Source of the DNA: [Eubacterium] eligens ATCC 27750
Lineage (GTDB): Bacteria; Bacillota; Clostridia; Lachnospirales; Lachnospiraceae
Reading direction: 5' to 3'
Length of the DNA: 64,000 bases
Assembly: GCF_000146185.1 (NCBI RefSeq)
Contig: NC_012780.1
Span: 62,001-126,000 of the forward strand
Part shown: piece after piece, positions 42,013-52,497 of the stretch
Layout: every line of letters starts with the position of its first letter
How positions within the stretch are numbered: the first letter of the stretch is position 1
Program-made: the position numbers and the translations under genes
Notes under the pieces: generated by a model
The model's input: the letters and a program-made list of their open reading frames with translations, nothing else
Told to the model about the DNA's origin: nothing
The model's database searches: none

Positions 42013-43231
42013 ATCCCATAAGCCCCCTGATCTTAGATAGTTCTTCTATAAAATGCTGTACTTCTTCTTCTGTATTATAGAAAGCAAAGCTTGCTCTCGT
42101 TGTTGAATTAACCTTAAGGAAATCCATTAATGGCTGTGCACAGTGATGTCCTGCTCTTACTGCAATATGCTGTGAATCAAGTATAGAAGCAACATCATGT
42201 GGGTGTACTCCGTCAATTGTAAATGTGACTATACCCTCATGGTCTTCTGCCTTCGAAGAACCTATTAAGTTGACTCCCTTCATGTCATTAATGGCATCAA
42301 CAGCAATCTTAGTAAGCTTTCGCTCCTGTGCCATAATTGTGTCAAATCCAACATTGTTAATATAATCAATTGCCGCATGAAGTCCGACTGCACCGCCAGT
42401 ATTAACAGTTCCTGCCTCAAACTTATGTGGAACCTCTGCATATTTAACTCTGTCCCAGTGAACAATCTCAATCATCTCACCACCGCTTAAGAATGGTGGC
42501 ATCTTGTCAAGAATATCTTTCTTGCCATATAATGCTCCTATTCCCATAGGTGCTAACATCTTATGTCCAGAAAATACAAGGAAGTCAACATCAAGGTCTG
42601 TTACATTAACCGGCATATGAGGAACACTCTGTGCTCCGTCAGCCACAATAACCGCACCATGTGCATGTGCAACCTCTGCAATATGCTTTATATCATTAAC
42701 TCTTCCTAATACATTAGAAACCTGGGTAACTGCTACAAGCCTAGTCTTATCTGTGATAACCTCTAAAGACTTGTCTGTAATCTCTCCATTCTCATCAGGT
42801 GTAAGCTGCTTTAATACCGCTCCACATTTTTCTGCAACCTGCTTCCATGGAAGGAAATTGCTGTGGTGTTCCATAACACTAACAACAATCTCATCACCCT
42901 CTTTAATGAAATTCATTCCATAACTGTATGCAATTAAGTTAAGACTCTCTGTAGCATTTCTTGTAAATACTATCTGGCTTGCATCTTTAGCACCAATAAA
43001 CTGAGCTACTGCCTTTCTTGCATTCTCATAACTTTCTGTAGCAATCTCACTTAATTCGTATACACCTCTGAACGGATTGGCGTTCATCTCCTGATAATAC
43101 TTATTAACTGCATCAAGAACAGCCTGTGGCTTCTGTGTAGTCGCTGCATTATCAAGATATGCAATATTGCTTCCCGAAATAAGTGGGAAATCTTTTCTTA
43201 TAGACTCAATCGTCTTACTTAACTCACTCAT
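42002..43231 (-). CDS. sufS: cysteine desulfurase SufS
   Basis: PLP enzyme that mobilises sulfur from cysteine for Fe-S assembly. The 409-residue group II desulfurase has AYLDNAATTQKPQAV, FTRNATESLN, VMEHHSNFLPW, VADGAQSVPH, the PLP lysine in VFSGHKMLAPMGIG, and RAGHHCAQPLM with the persulfide Cys. Stop and start codons overlap with sufD (position 43231) and with sufU. Confidence 0.96.
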   Translation of the reverse strand: MSELSKTIESIRKDFPLISGSNIAYLDNAATTQKPQAVLDAVNKYYQEMNANPFRGVYELSEIATESYENARKAVAQFIGAKDASQIVFTRNATESLNLIAYSYGMNFIKEGDEIVVSVMEHHSNFLPWKQVAEKCGAVLKQLTPDENGEITDKSLEVITDKTRLVAVTQVSNVLGRVNDIKHIAEVAHAHGAVIVADGAQSVPHMPVNVTDLDVDFLVFSGHKMLAPMGIGALYGKKDILDKMPPFLSGGEMIEIVHWDRVKYAEVPHKFEAGTVNTGGAVGLHAAIDYINNVGFDTIMAQERKLTKIAVDAINDMKGVNLIGSSKAEDHEGIVTFTIDGVHPHDVASILDSQHIAVRAGHHCAQPLMDFLKVNSTTRASFAFYNTEEEVQHFIEELSKIRGLMGYGD

Positions 43232-44301
43232 TAATAAACCTCTTTAATGTAGTCATGTATCTCGTTCCTGATACCATCATCAGGGATTTTGCCGCATACA
43301 GCTAAAAGCTTAGCTGCTGCCAGCATATTATAACATTCTTGTGCCGGTATTCCTCTTGATTCAAGATAGAATAAAAGCTCCTCATCAGGCTTTCCTATAG
43401 TTGCACCGTGATTACCGACAACATCTTCTTCTGCACATAGAATAATAGGAATAGTCTGGTTGACACATTTTTCATCAATAAGAAGAACTTCTTCCTTCTC
43501 ATTACCAACAGAACCTGCTGAACCCTTAATGAAATCAATAGTTCCTCTGAACAGCTTAAATGCTGTATCTCTCAATGCACCTGCCGCATTGATTGCACAT
43601 TCTGTCTTCTTGCCGATATGTCTTACGCAGTAGTTCATATCAAGTCTTTCTTTACCTGCTGCAACATATCCAATCTCTGCAGACATAGAGCTTCCATCAC
43701 CTGCAAGCTTAATCTCACAGCCTTCGTATCTGTTCTTTCCGCTTAAATAAAGCTGCACAAGTTCAATTCTTGCACCATCTTCACAGTAACCACCGATATC
43801 ATTAATAAATGTTGTCTCACTGCCTACCCTCTGAATCTGGATAAGACGGATAACCGAATCCTTGGCGGCATATAATCTTGTCTGTACTGCTGCGAAGCCT
43901 TCTCCATCTTTATCTCCATTAAAATCCATGTAAACATCAATGCTGGCATTCTCTTTAGTTTCAATACCAACAACATTGATGTCTGCATTACTCTTTCCAT
44001 AATTGAAGTCGAGTCTTACAAAACCTGCATTCTTCTTATCTGTTATATAATATACAGGTTCAGTCTGTGACTTCTTAGCTGCCTCTGTAATCTCCTGACC
44101 ACATCCACCAATGATATTGTCAAGCTCACCATTGTTAAGCTTTCCATCATCAATGAGACTTACATCATTAACAGAAGCATTTAACTCACCTGTACGGTTA
44201 ATTACAACCTCTCCAACCTTGCTCTGGTTCATATGAAGATGATTCCATGTCTTGGCTGGGATACGGTTTATTATCATGTCCTTTTCTTCGATACCTATCA
44301 T
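43231..44301 (-). CDS. sufD: Fe-S assembly scaffold protein SufD
   Basis: Partner of SufB in the SufBC2D complex. The 356-residue protein is a SufBD-fold beta-helix with IPAKTWNHLHMNQ at the start and, near the end, FKLFRGTIDFIKGSAGSVGNEKEEVLLID followed by GNHGATIGKPDEELLFYLESRGI, with the conserved His. It diverges more than SufB, as usual. The start has GTGAGG upstream at 9-10 nt. It is coupled to sufS. Confidence 0.92.
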   Translation of the reverse strand: MIGIEEKDMIINRIPAKTWNHLHMNQSKVGEVVINRTGELNASVNDVSLIDDGKLNNGELDNIIGGCGQEITEAAKKSQTEPVYYITDKKNAGFVRLDFNYGKSNADINVVGIETKENASIDVYMDFNGDKDGEGFAAVQTRLYAAKDSVIRLIQIQRVGSETTFINDIGGYCEDGARIELVQLYLSGKNRYEGCEIKLAGDGSSMSAEIGYVAAGKERLDMNYCVRHIGKKTECAINAAGALRDTAFKLFRGTIDFIKGSAGSVGNEKEEVLLIDEKCVNQTIPIILCAEEDVVGNHGATIGKPDEELLFYLESRGIPAQECYNMLAAAKLLAVCGKIPDDGIRNEIHDYIKEVY

Positions 44302-44325
44302 ATCATATTCCTCACTCTGATTAAC

Positions 44326-45732
44326 TTAACCAATGCTGCCCTTCATCTCAAGCTTAATAAGATTATTCATCTCCATTGCATACTCAAGCGGAAGCTCCTT
44401 AGATACATTATCAGCAAATCCTGAAACAATCATTGCTCTCGCATCATCTTCCGGAATTCCTCTTGACATAAGATAAAATACAGCATCATCACTGATTCGT
44501 CCAATTGTTGCCTCATGTCCTACATCCGCATCATTAACACGGATATCCATAGCCGGAATTGTATCAGATCTTGAAATATCATCTATCATAAGTGACTGAC
44601 ATGAAACTGATGATTTACTCTTCTTAGCCTTGGTAGTCATTGTTACCGCACTTCTGAAAGTACTGATTCCGCCACCCTTAGATATTGACTTAGTACTTAC
44701 AACTGATGTTGTAGCTGGTGCGTTATGAACTACCTTCATACCTGTATCAAGGTTCTGTCCTGCTCCTGCAAATGTAATTCCTGTGAATTCACAGCTTGAG
44801 CGTTCTCCATTAAGGATACTCATAGGATACAGATATGATACATGCGAACCAAATGAGCCTGAAACCCATTCAATCTTACCACCTTCAGCAACAGTTGCTC
44901 TCTTAGTGTTAAGATTATACATATTCTTGCTCCAGTTCTCAATTGTTGAGTAACGAAGCTTTGCATTCTTAGCCACAAAAAGCTCAACCGCACCTGCATG
45001 AAGATTGGCAACATTATATTTAGGTGCTGAACATCCTTCAATAAAGTGAAGACTTGCACCCTCATCAACAATAATAAGTGTATGCTCAAACTGACCTGCT
45101 CCTGCAGCATTAAGTCTGAAATATGACTGCAGAGGAATCTCAAGATTAACTCCCTTTGGTACATACACAAATGAACCACCAGACCATACAGCTCCGTGAA
45201 GTGCTGCGAACTTATGATCCTGTGGTGTAATAAGCTTCATAAAATGCTCGTGTACCATATCTGCATATTCACCTGTAAGTGCACTTTCCATATCAGTGTA
45301 TACAACACCCTGATCAGCAACCTCCTTACGGACATTATGGTATACAAGCTCTGAGTCGTACTGTGCTCCAACTCCGGCTAATGACTCTCTCTCCGCCTTA
45401 GGAATACCTAATCTGTCAAATGTATCCTTAATCTCTTCTGGTACATCCTTCCAGTCACCCTTCATATTCGTATTGGCACGAACATAAGTAGCAATATTAT
45501 CCATATTGAGTCCATCAATAGACGGACCCCAGTCAGGCACCTGCATATTATTATATATCTCTAATGACTTAAGTCTGAACTCTCTCATCCAAGCAGGATC
45601 ATGCTTCTCTTCTGATATCTTCTCAACGATTTCTGGAGTAAGTCCCTGCTTTATTCTATAAGAATCGTTCTCTTCGTTCTTAATATCATAAACACTTCTG
45701 TTTATGTCATCTACAAATGTCTTTTCTTCCAT
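44326..45732 (-). CDS. sufB: Fe-S assembly scaffold protein SufB
   Basis: Core scaffold of the SUF complex, 468 residues. Landmarks are AWMREFRLKSLEIY, AALHGAVWSGGSFVYVPKGV, FIEGCSAPKYNVANLHAG, IENWSKNMYNLNTKRA, TKSISKGGGISTFRSAV, and the C-terminal DVGHEATIGRISDDAVFYLMSRGI. All are strongly conserved, including the likely cluster-binding Cys of EGCSAP and Glu/His late in the protein. sufC lies 21 nt upstream, sufD 25 nt downstream. Confidence 0.96.
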   Translation of the reverse strand: MEEKTFVDDINRSVYDIKNEENDSYRIKQGLTPEIVEKISEEKHDPAWMREFRLKSLEIYNNMQVPDWGPSIDGLNMDNIATYVRANTNMKGDWKDVPEEIKDTFDRLGIPKAERESLAGVGAQYDSELVYHNVRKEVADQGVVYTDMESALTGEYADMVHEHFMKLITPQDHKFAALHGAVWSGGSFVYVPKGVNLEIPLQSYFRLNAAGAGQFEHTLIIVDEGASLHFIEGCSAPKYNVANLHAGAVELFVAKNAKLRYSTIENWSKNMYNLNTKRATVAEGGKIEWVSGSFGSHVSYLYPMSILNGERSSCEFTGITFAGAGQNLDTGMKVVHNAPATTSVVSTKSISKGGGISTFRSAVTMTTKAKKSKSSVSCQSLMIDDISRSDTIPAMDIRVNDADVGHEATIGRISDDAVFYLMSRGIPEDDARAMIVSGFADNVSKELPLEYAMEMNNLIKLEMKGSIG

Positions 45733-45752
45733 TACAAGCCTCCGAGCCTTAA

Positions 45753-46493
45753 TTACTTGATGAATCTTTCGAAACCATTCTCATTGATATCATCAATCAT
45801 AGCACTGTCGCCTGTTGCAACAACATTACCATTGACAAGAACATGAGTATAATCCACCTTAAGTGCCTCTAAGATACGGGTGCTGTGAGTGATAATAAGA
45901 AGTGCTCCGTTCTGAGTCTTCTGATATTCTTCAACACCTAGCGATACTGTCTTAACAGCATCTACATCAAGTCCTGAGTCAGTCTCATCAAGAATAGCAA
46001 GAGAAGGCTCAAGCATAAGAAGCTGTAATATCTCAGCTTTCTTCTTCTCACCACCTGAGAAACCAACATTAAGGTCTCTGTCCATATATGATGGATCCAT
46101 CTGAAGGAATTCCATCTTCTCCTGAAGGAGCTTCTTGAACTTGAAGTATGTCATCTTCTTTCCACGCTGCTCCATAGAACTTCTTATAAAATTACCAAGT
46201 GTGATACCAGGAACCTCAATAGGATTCTGGAAAGACAGAAAAAGACCTGCCTGTGATCTCTCAGCAACATTCTTAGAAAGTAAATCTTCTCCGTTAAATG
46301 TAACCTTACCACCTAATATCTCATATCTTGGGTTACCCATGAGAGCATAACCAAGAGTAGACTTACCTGCTCCGTTAGGTCCCATAAGTACATGAGTCTC
46401 TCCCTTATTAAGAGAAAGATCAACCCCATGAAGTATTTCTTTATCTTCAACACCAACCTTAAGCTGGCTCACATTTAATATTTCCTGTGCCAT
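45753..46493 (-). CDS. sufC: SUF ABC ATPase SufC
   Basis: ATPase that drives conformational change in SufBD during cluster assembly. The 246-residue protein has Walker A GPNGAGKST, the SufC-type signature VGFSGGEKKKAEILQLL, Walker B LAILDETDSGLDVDAV and the switch His in IITHSTRIL. It is the first gene of the operon. The 170 nt upstream hold AACAATTGTTACTATTGTT dyads but no clear SufR or IscR site, and no regulator gene is adjacent. Confidence 0.96.
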   Translation of the reverse strand: MAQEILNVSQLKVGVEDKEILHGVDLSLNKGETHVLMGPNGAGKSTLGYALMGNPRYEILGGKVTFNGEDLLSKNVAERSQAGLFLSFQNPIEVPGITLGNFIRSSMEQRGKKMTYFKFKKLLQEKMEFLQMDPSYMDRDLNVGFSGGEKKKAEILQLLMLEPSLAILDETDSGLDVDAVKTVSLGVEEYQKTQNGALLIITHSTRILEALKVDYTHVLVNGNVVATGDSAMIDDINENGFERFIK

Positions 46494-46666
46494 AATGCCT
46501 CCTTAGCTGTACATTCTTTTAGCAACACACATAATATCATTGAAAGAAAAGGTTGTAAAGTTATTCATAATAACAATTGTTACTATTGTTTAACATAGTT
46601 ACTTCTCTTTTGCGGCTTGAACCCACAATTCCATCTCCCGTTTCTTTGCATCATTAATATTGCTTA

Positions 46667-48859
46667 CTATTTCCCTTGCGAATATATCATCTGTTTCTTT
46701 TTCTCTATTTCGGAAACCATCGTATCTTCATATATATATCTTACCTCCCTGAGATAATATATAAATACAGGTATCTCATCACTGTAATCCTTGCTCTTTG
46801 ACACAACCAACTCCATCCACTTATACTCACCATCAAGAAGCCGTCTGAATATCAATCTCAATGATTTTTTATTGTTTCTGAAATGCTCAAGCACCCTGTC
46901 TGGATTGGCAAAATCTCTATATGTCCCGGCATCCTCAGGGTGAACTACTCCCATATCAATATATTTGTCAATATATTCCTTAATACTGCCTGATAATCCG
47001 GCATCTCTTATTATGTCCTCCTGGGTTGACTTTATAGGTTCATATCTGTCATGCAGAAAATCAGCCCTGAGTATCTTAATAAATGTATTATATATAATAT
47101 CCATTGCATCTTCTCTTGCACCTGCCTGATAATCAGCTTCTTTCCATGTGAAAAGCACTCTCCTGTTATCCTCAGAATAATTTGTTGGCTTAGTAACCTC
47201 AAATACATACCATTTATATGTTCCATCCATATTATATCTTATCTGGTATGTTCCTCTTTCTTTCCCCTCATCAAGCTGTTTCTTAATTCTGCCAAGATTA
47301 ATAGCTTCCTTGTAAAGTGAAACATCATCCGGGTGGATAACACCATACTTAATATATCTGTCTGCATATTCTGCAATAGTCTTAGGTCTTGGTGTCATAA
47401 CATAATCAGGCTCATCTGTCCTTCTTATAAAGTGATATGCTCCCGTATCAAGATCAACATCTGCAATCTTCCAGAAGTAATCAGTTATCTCCTTAAGATA
47501 AGACTTATCATTCTTTCTTGTTTTTAAAATAATAAGCTTATCAGCTACGTTGTCCTTATCATCAACAAGCTTCTCATAATCACTTATAGGCATAGGTCTG
47601 TAATAATAGTATCCCTGTGCATATTCACAGCCCAGGATTTCAAGCAGCTTAAGCTGTTCATCAGTCTCAATACCCTCAGCAATAGCCGGAATATCGAGCT
47701 GTCTTGCCATATCAAGAACTGCAGTTATAATGCTTACACCTTTATCATTATTTTCCGGATTAAGGTCTAGAAATTTCATATCCAGTTTCAGAACATCTGC
47801 ATCAATATCCTTAAGCATGTTAAGTGATGAATATCCGCTTCCAAAATCATCAATAAGAATCTTAAAGCCCGCATTCTTAAATGCCTTCTCCGTATCCTTA
47901 ATTACCGAGCCATTCTCCACATATGCACTCTCTGTAATCTCTATTTCAATATACTCTGTTGAAATATTATATTTTTCAATCATGCCTTTAAGTATTCTTA
48001 CAACATCCATAGAGTATATATCTGCTCTCGAAACATTTATTGATATTGGCAGTACTGTTCTTCCCTCATCAAGCCATCTTCTTATAGTCTGACATACTTT
48101 ATCCCATATATACACATCAAGTTTATTTATGAATCCATTCTTTTCAAGCAGCGGTATAAACTGTCCTGGTGAAATAAATCCTTTCTCAGGACTTATCCAT
48201 CTCACAAGTGCCTCAGAACCAATAATCTTACCTGTCTGTAATATACATTTGGGTTGAAGATAAAATGTAAATTCTCCATTATCCATTGCACTGCATATCT
48301 CTGGCATAAGCTTTGCTTCTGCTTCCTGTTCCCTTGCCATACTCTCATCATACCAGAAGATATCCTTATCAGGGCGCTGTTTTGCTATCTCTAGCGCACC
48401 ATACGCATAGTCACACATCTCACCTGTAGTTATATCCTTATCTGCAGTCTTATATGCACCATAATATGCCCTTGTAATATCATGCCCCCTGTATCCGTTA
48501 ACAATACCTGATATTCTTTTTCTGATTAGATTAATCACATCATCGTTCTCTTCAAATATAACACAGAAATTATCTCCACCCATATATCCGGAAATTGTTC
48601 CATACCCGGCATCTATACTCTTAAGAGCTTCTCCAATCTCTATAAGAAGCTCATCACCAGTTTCACGACCATACCACTTATTAATAAGGTGAAAATTCTC
48701 TATATCTATCGCCAGTATGCAATATGTTTTGTTATCAAAAAGTACTGTTTTATCAGCTATTCTCCAGAAAGTTCTTCTTAATGGAAGATTCGTAGCCAGA
48801 TCGTAATTATATCTATCAGGATTGATTCTTAACTTATTATACCTGCTCATGTCTACCAT
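46667..48859 (-). CDS. degenerate GGDEF - EAL - PAS-like c-di-GMP phosphodiesterase
   Basis: A 730-residue cytosolic protein. Residues 20-170 form a GGDEF domain with the active motif changed to MGGDNF, so cyclase activity is unlikely. Residues 180-430 form an EAL domain with intact SEALVRW, IEITES, LIDDFGSGYSS, LKLDMKFLD and AEGIET, so phosphodiesterase activity is likely. Two PAS-like modules follow (about 455-585 and 595-715), an unusual C-terminal sensor position. ATG 48859 has AGGAGG. At the 3' end the other frame stays open to 46599 (DDIFAREIVSNIND...), which suggests a one-base shift in an A-rich tract. Confidence 0.85.
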   Translation of the reverse strand: MVDMSRYNKLRINPDRYNYDLATNLPLRRTFWRIADKTVLFDNKTYCILAIDIENFHLINKWYGRETGDELLIEIGEALKSIDAGYGTISGYMGGDNFCVIFEENDDVINLIRKRISGIVNGYRGHDITRAYYGAYKTADKDITTGEMCDYAYGALEIAKQRPDKDIFWYDESMAREQEAEAKLMPEICSAMDNGEFTFYLQPKCILQTGKIIGSEALVRWISPEKGFISPGQFIPLLEKNGFINKLDVYIWDKVCQTIRRWLDEGRTVLPISINVSRADIYSMDVVRILKGMIEKYNISTEYIEIEITESAYVENGSVIKDTEKAFKNAGFKILIDDFGSGYSSLNMLKDIDADVLKLDMKFLDLNPENNDKGVSIITAVLDMARQLDIPAIAEGIETDEQLKLLEILGCEYAQGYYYYRPMPISDYEKLVDDKDNVADKLIILKTRKNDKSYLKEITDYFWKIADVDLDTGAYHFIRRTDEPDYVMTPRPKTIAEYADRYIKYGVIHPDDVSLYKEAINLGRIKKQLDEGKERGTYQIRYNMDGTYKWYVFEVTKPTNYSEDNRRVLFTWKEADYQAGAREDAMDIIYNTFIKILRADFLHDRYEPIKSTQEDIIRDAGLSGSIKEYIDKYIDMGVVHPEDAGTYRDFANPDRVLEHFRNNKKSLRLIFRRLLDGEYKWMELVVSKSKDYSDEIPVFIYYLREVRYIYEDTMVSEIEKKKQMIYSQGK

Positions 48860-48936
48860 AGCTGCCTCCTTTGTACCCTCAATATCTTATAAGCCCACGT
48901 CGCCCAAAATACCTTTTCCATTTTATCATTAATACA

Positions 48937-48965
48937 TTGATAAAACAATAATTTAAATATAAAAT
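48937..48965 (+). promoter_or_regulatory. sigma-A promoter of glpK
   Basis: TTGATA (48937-48942) and TAAAAT (48960-48965) with exactly 17 nt between, about 50 nt before the glpK start codon. No operator-like dyad is evident. Confidence 0.65.
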
Positions 48966-49018
48966 AACTATCAACTAGATATGTTTATAAAAAATCATAT
49001 AATTAAGGAGACTTTACC

Positions 49019-50509
49019 ATGGCAAAATACATAATGGCTCTTGATGCCGGAACAACAAGCAACCGCTGTATTCTTTTCAACAGAAGTGGCGAGATGTGCA
49101 GTGTTGCACAGAAAGAATTCACACAATATTTCCCAAAACCTGGGTGGGTAGAACATGATGCAGATGAAATCTGGTCAACGATTCTGGAAGTTGCCAGACA
49201 GGCTCTTGCAAATGTAGGTGCTAACGCGTCAGATATTGCCTCAATAGGAATAACCAACCAGCGTGAAACAACAGTTGTATGGGACAGATATTCTGGTGAG
49301 CCTGTATACAATGCTATTGTATGGCAGTGCAGAAGGACTTCAGAATACGCAGATTCTCTTAAAGAGAAAGGGCTTACAGAAACAATCCGTAACAAAACCG
49401 GTCTTGTTATTGATGCGTATTTTTCTGGAACCAAGTTAAAATGGATTCTTGATAATGTTAAAGGTGTCCGTGAGCGTGCCGAAAAAGGAGATCTGCTTTT
49501 TGGAACAATTGAAACATGGTTAATCTGGAAGCTTACTAAAGGTCAGGTTCATGCCACAGATTATTCCAATGCATCAAGAACGATGCTTTTCAACATTAAT
49601 ACACTTGAATGGGACGAAGACATCTTAAAAGAGCTTGATATTCCAAAATGCATGCTTCCAAAGGCAGTCCCATCAAGCAGCATATTTGGTGAGACCTCCG
49701 CTGAATTCTTCGGCTGTCCTATCCCAATCGGAGGTGCTGCCGGCGACCAGCAGGCTGCACTTTTCGGACAGACCTGTTTTGACGCAGGAGAAGCCAAGAA
49801 TACATATGGAACAGGCTGCTTCCTTCTTATGAATACTGGAGAAAAGCCTATTTTTTCAAAGAACGGTCTTGTTACTACTATTGCATGGGGACTTGACGGT
49901 AAAGTCACATATGCACTTGAAGGCTCGATATATGTAGCCGGAGCTGCCATCCAATGGCTTCGTGACGAAATGCATTTTATTGATTCTTCACAGGATTCGG
50001 AATATATGGCAAGAAAAGTTCCTGATACCAACGGATGCTACGTTGTTCCCGCATTTACAGGACTTGGTGCACCATACTGGGACCAGTACGCAAGAGGTAC
50101 TATCTTAGGAATAACCCGTGGTGTCAACAAATACCACATTATACGTGCCACACTTGAATCAATCGCTTATCAGGTAAACGATGTTCTTACTGCAATGAAA
50201 GCAGATTCAGGCATAGAACTTTCTTCTCTTAAGGTCGATGGTGGTGCAAGTGCTAACAATCTTCTTATGCAGATGCAGGCTGATATATCCGGTGCTCCTG
50301 TAAACAGGCCTGTATGTGTTGAAACAACTGCCATGGGTGCGGCTTACCTTGCCGGACTCTCAGTTGGTTACTGGAAAAGTACCGATGACATAAGAAAGAA
50401 CTGGTCTGTAGACAGAACATTTGACCCTGAAATCACTCAGAATGAGCGTGATTCCAAGGTCAGAATGTGGAAAAAAGCTGTCTCTTATTCATTTAACTGG
50501 GATAAATAA
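49019..50509 (+). CDS. glpK: glycerol kinase
   Basis: Phosphorylates glycerol to glycerol-3-phosphate with ATP in the cytosol. The 496-residue FGGY kinase has [66 protein letters not shown] and the C-terminal [34 protein letters not shown] loop matches the glycerol-specific subgroup. AAGGAGA lies 9 nt before the ATG. It is monocistronic; no glpF or glpD lies adjacent, so uptake genes are elsewhere. Confidence 0.96.
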   Translation: MAKYIMALDAGTTSNRCILFNRSGEMCSVAQKEFTQYFPKPGWVEHDADEIWSTILEVARQALANVGANASDIASIGITNQRETTVVWDRYSGEPVYNAIVWQCRRTSEYADSLKEKGLTETIRNKTGLVIDAYFSGTKLKWILDNVKGVRERAEKGDLLFGTIETWLIWKLTKGQVHATDYSNASRTMLFNINTLEWDEDILKELDIPKCMLPKAVPSSSIFGETSAEFFGCPIPIGGAAGDQQAALFGQTCFDAGEAKNTYGTGCFLLMNTGEKPIFSKNGLVTTIAWGLDGKVTYALEGSIYVAGAAIQWLRDEMHFIDSSQDSEYMARKVPDTNGCYVVPAFTGLGAPYWDQYARGTILGITRGVNKYHIIRATLESIAYQVNDVLTAMKADSGIELSSLKVDGGASANNLLMQMQADISGAPVNRPVCVETTAMGAAYLAGLSVGYWKSTDDIRKNWSVDRTFDPEITQNERDSKVRMWKKAVSYSFNWDK

Positions 50510-50538
50510 TTCCGTTGGATGATTCTTCTGACACGTAA

Positions 50539-50577
50539 AAGCGATATTGTGTGAAGTAAATTCATACAATATCGCTT
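50539..50577. terminator. shared terminator of glpK and the que operon
   Basis: Stem AAGCGATATTGT/ACAATATCGCTT extended by GTGAA/TTCAT, in the convergent gap between glpK and queF. T-rich flanks lie on both sides (ATCTTTTA and TTTTACG). Confidence 0.8.
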
Positions 50578-50643
50578 AATCTTTTATTACCTTACAACAC
50601 TCTTCTGGTTTTTGTGCATTGCACGAAATTTAGTAATGTTATT

Positions 50644-51138
50644 TTACCTATTATCCACCTTCTCTGGATACATATCATGATTTGCCATACGGTTGAATGC
50701 CACATCTTCCCACTTAGTTCCTGGCTTTCCATAATTACAGTATGGATCAATGGAAATTCCACCACGTGGTGTGAATTTGCCCCACACTTCAATATACTTT
50801 GGCTCCATCAGCGTAATCAAATCCTTCATAATCACGTTCACGCAGTCCTCGTGAAAATCCCCATGATTACGGAATGAAAACAGGTACAGCTTTAAGCTCT
50901 TGCTTTCCACCATTCTCTCGCCTGGGACATACGAAATAATAATGTTTGCGAAATCAGGCTGCCCTGTAATTGGACAGAGACTTGTGAATTCCGGGCAGTT
51001 AAACTTCACGAAATAATCATTTTCTGGATGTTTGTTTACAAATGTTTCAAGCAGGCCAGGGTTGTAATCTGTCTCGTAATTATTCTGCTGGTTGCCTAAT
51101 AATGTTAAATTCTCTTTTTCTCTCATAGCTTTCTCCAA
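50644..51138 (-). CDS. queF: NADPH-dependent preQ0 reductase
   Basis: Reduces 7-cyano-7-deazaguanine (preQ0) to preQ1. The 164-residue unimodular QueF has [19 protein letters not shown] with the catalytic Cys, a [19 protein letters not shown] motif (the QueF NADPH-binding signature [13 protein letters not shown]) and a C-terminal [15 protein letters not shown]. It is the last gene of the queD-queE-folE-queC-queF operon, 3 nt after queC. Confidence 0.96.
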   Translation of the reverse strand: MEKAMREKENLTLLGNQQNNYETDYNPGLLETFVNKHPENDYFVKFNCPEFTSLCPITGQPDFANIIISYVPGERMVESKSLKLYLFSFRNHGDFHEDCVNVIMKDLITLMEPKYIEVWGKFTPRGGISIDPYCNYGKPGTKWEDVAFNRMANHDMYPEKVDNR

Positions 51139-51141
51139 TTT

Positions 51142-51825
51142 TTATTTTATTGCAGGGTCACTTACCCCATTTGCTGCAAATGCAGCCGCTCTGTCGATAC
51201 AGGTTCCACATTTGCCGCAAGGCACATCCTTTCCTTCATAGCAGGACCATGTAAGCTCGTATGGTGCGTTAAGCTCTAAGCCCATCTTCACCACCTCCGC
51301 CTTAGTCATATTCACAAATGGCGCCTCCACCTTTAACTGATGTCCTGAGCCCTCAAAAATCGCCTGATTCATAGCATCATTAAACATCGGTGAACAGTCT
51401 GGATAGGCAAAACCGGCTGAATCATCTGCATGTGCGCCATAAAGAATCACGCTACAGTCCTTGCTTAGTGCAATGCTTGCCGCCGATGAAAGAAACAGTC
51501 CATTTCGAAATGGCACATAGGTGCTTACAGGCTTTTCGCCCTCCGTCTTTTCAATCTGCCTGGCATAGCTCTCCTCTGGAATTTCCTCTGTAGACTGCTG
51601 CAATAAAGAGCAGTTGCTATATTGAAAGATCTTACTCAGATCCAAGAATAACTGCTCCACTCCGTAAAATGCAGAAACAGCCTTTGCCGCCTGAATTTCT
51701 TTATCGTGCTTCTGTCCATAAGAAACTGACAGAGCAATTACATTGTCCTTTCCATATCGGCTCACTGCCAATGCCAGTGCCGTAGTGGAATCCACGCCAC
51801 CGCTTGATAATACTAATGCTTTCAT
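51142..51825 (-). CDS. queC: 7-cyano-7-deazaguanine synthase
   Basis: ATP-dependent ligase turning 7-carboxy-7-deazaguanine and ammonia into preQ0. The 227-residue protein has the PP-loop VLSSGGVDSTTALALA, ALSVSYGQKHDKEI, YVPFRNGLFLSSAASIA, GAHADDSAGFAYPDCS and the zinc-binding CYEGKDVPCGKCGTCIDR. All catalytic parts are intact. It lies 12 nt after folE and 3 nt before queF. Confidence 0.96.
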   Translation of the reverse strand: MKALVLSSGGVDSTTALALAVSRYGKDNVIALSVSYGQKHDKEIQAAKAVSAFYGVEQLFLDLSKIFQYSNCSLLQQSTEEIPEESYARQIEKTEGEKPVSTYVPFRNGLFLSSAASIALSKDCSVILYGAHADDSAGFAYPDCSPMFNDAMNQAIFEGSGHQLKVEAPFVNMTKAEVVKMGLELNAPYELTWSCYEGKDVPCGKCGTCIDRAAAFAANGVSDPAIK

Positions 51826-51837
51826 AACTCATCTCTC

Positions 51838-52419
51838 CTATCTTAGATACATTTGTAATGCTGCATCGTCCTTAAAGCTTCCTCTTAACTCTACAGTCAT
51901 TGTTCTCGTGTTGTTTTTCTTAATTCCTCTTGCCGACACACAGCTGTGATATCCTTCAAGCACCACCGCAACATCCTCGCTTCCTGTTATCTCTGCCATA
52001 ATGTCCGCAATATCCTGACCGATTCTTTCCTGTAACTGCAGTCTTCTTCCAACCATATCGCATATTCTTGCAATCTTTGATAAGCCTATAACCTTCCCAT
52101 TAGGAATGTACGCAACTGTCGCCTTCATATCATACATAAGTGCCATATGGTGCTCGCAGTAAGAAAACAGGTCGATGTCCTTCATAACTACAACCTTAGA
52201 AGTATCAAGCTCCTCAATTTCATCCTCAAATGTCTTATCAAACATCTGCGCAATTTCATGATTGGAGTAATTCATCCCAAGAAAGACCTCCTCGTACATC
52301 TTCGCAACTCGCTTTGGTGTATCCTTTAAGCCCTCTCTCTCCGGGTCGTCGCCCAATGCAACAAGAATCCCTCTAATATGCTCCTCAATCGCTTTCGTAT
52401 CTATCATCATAATCTCCAT
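51838..52419 (-). CDS. folE: GTP cyclohydrolase I
   Basis: Makes 7,8-dihydroneopterin triphosphate from GTP, the first step of queuosine (and folate) synthesis. The 193-residue protein has [51 protein letters not shown] with zinc Cys and His, and a C-terminal [19 protein letters not shown] with zinc Cys. ATG 52419 (MEIMMIDTK) has GGGGTG upstream; later in-frame Met are possible. Its place inside the que operon points to a queuosine-dedicated copy. Confidence 0.94.
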   Translation of the reverse strand: MEIMMIDTKAIEEHIRGILVALGDDPEREGLKDTPKRVAKMYEEVFLGMNYSNHEIAQMFDKTFEDEIEELDTSKVVVMKDIDLFSYCEHHMALMYDMKATVAYIPNGKVIGLSKIARICDMVGRRLQLQERIGQDIADIMAEITGSEDVAVVLEGYHSCVSARGIKKNNTRTMTVELRGSFKDDAALQMYLR

Positions 52420-52497
52420 TCTTGCTTCACCCCGCAAACTTTGGGCTGAAAGCACAAATTTGCACGTGAAAAATCTTTGATATAAGGATTTTTCACA

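Noticed and set aside
46494..46600. SufR or IscR operator before sufC
   Set aside because: Only a loose AACAATTGTT dyad is present; no regulator gene or recognisable box supports it.
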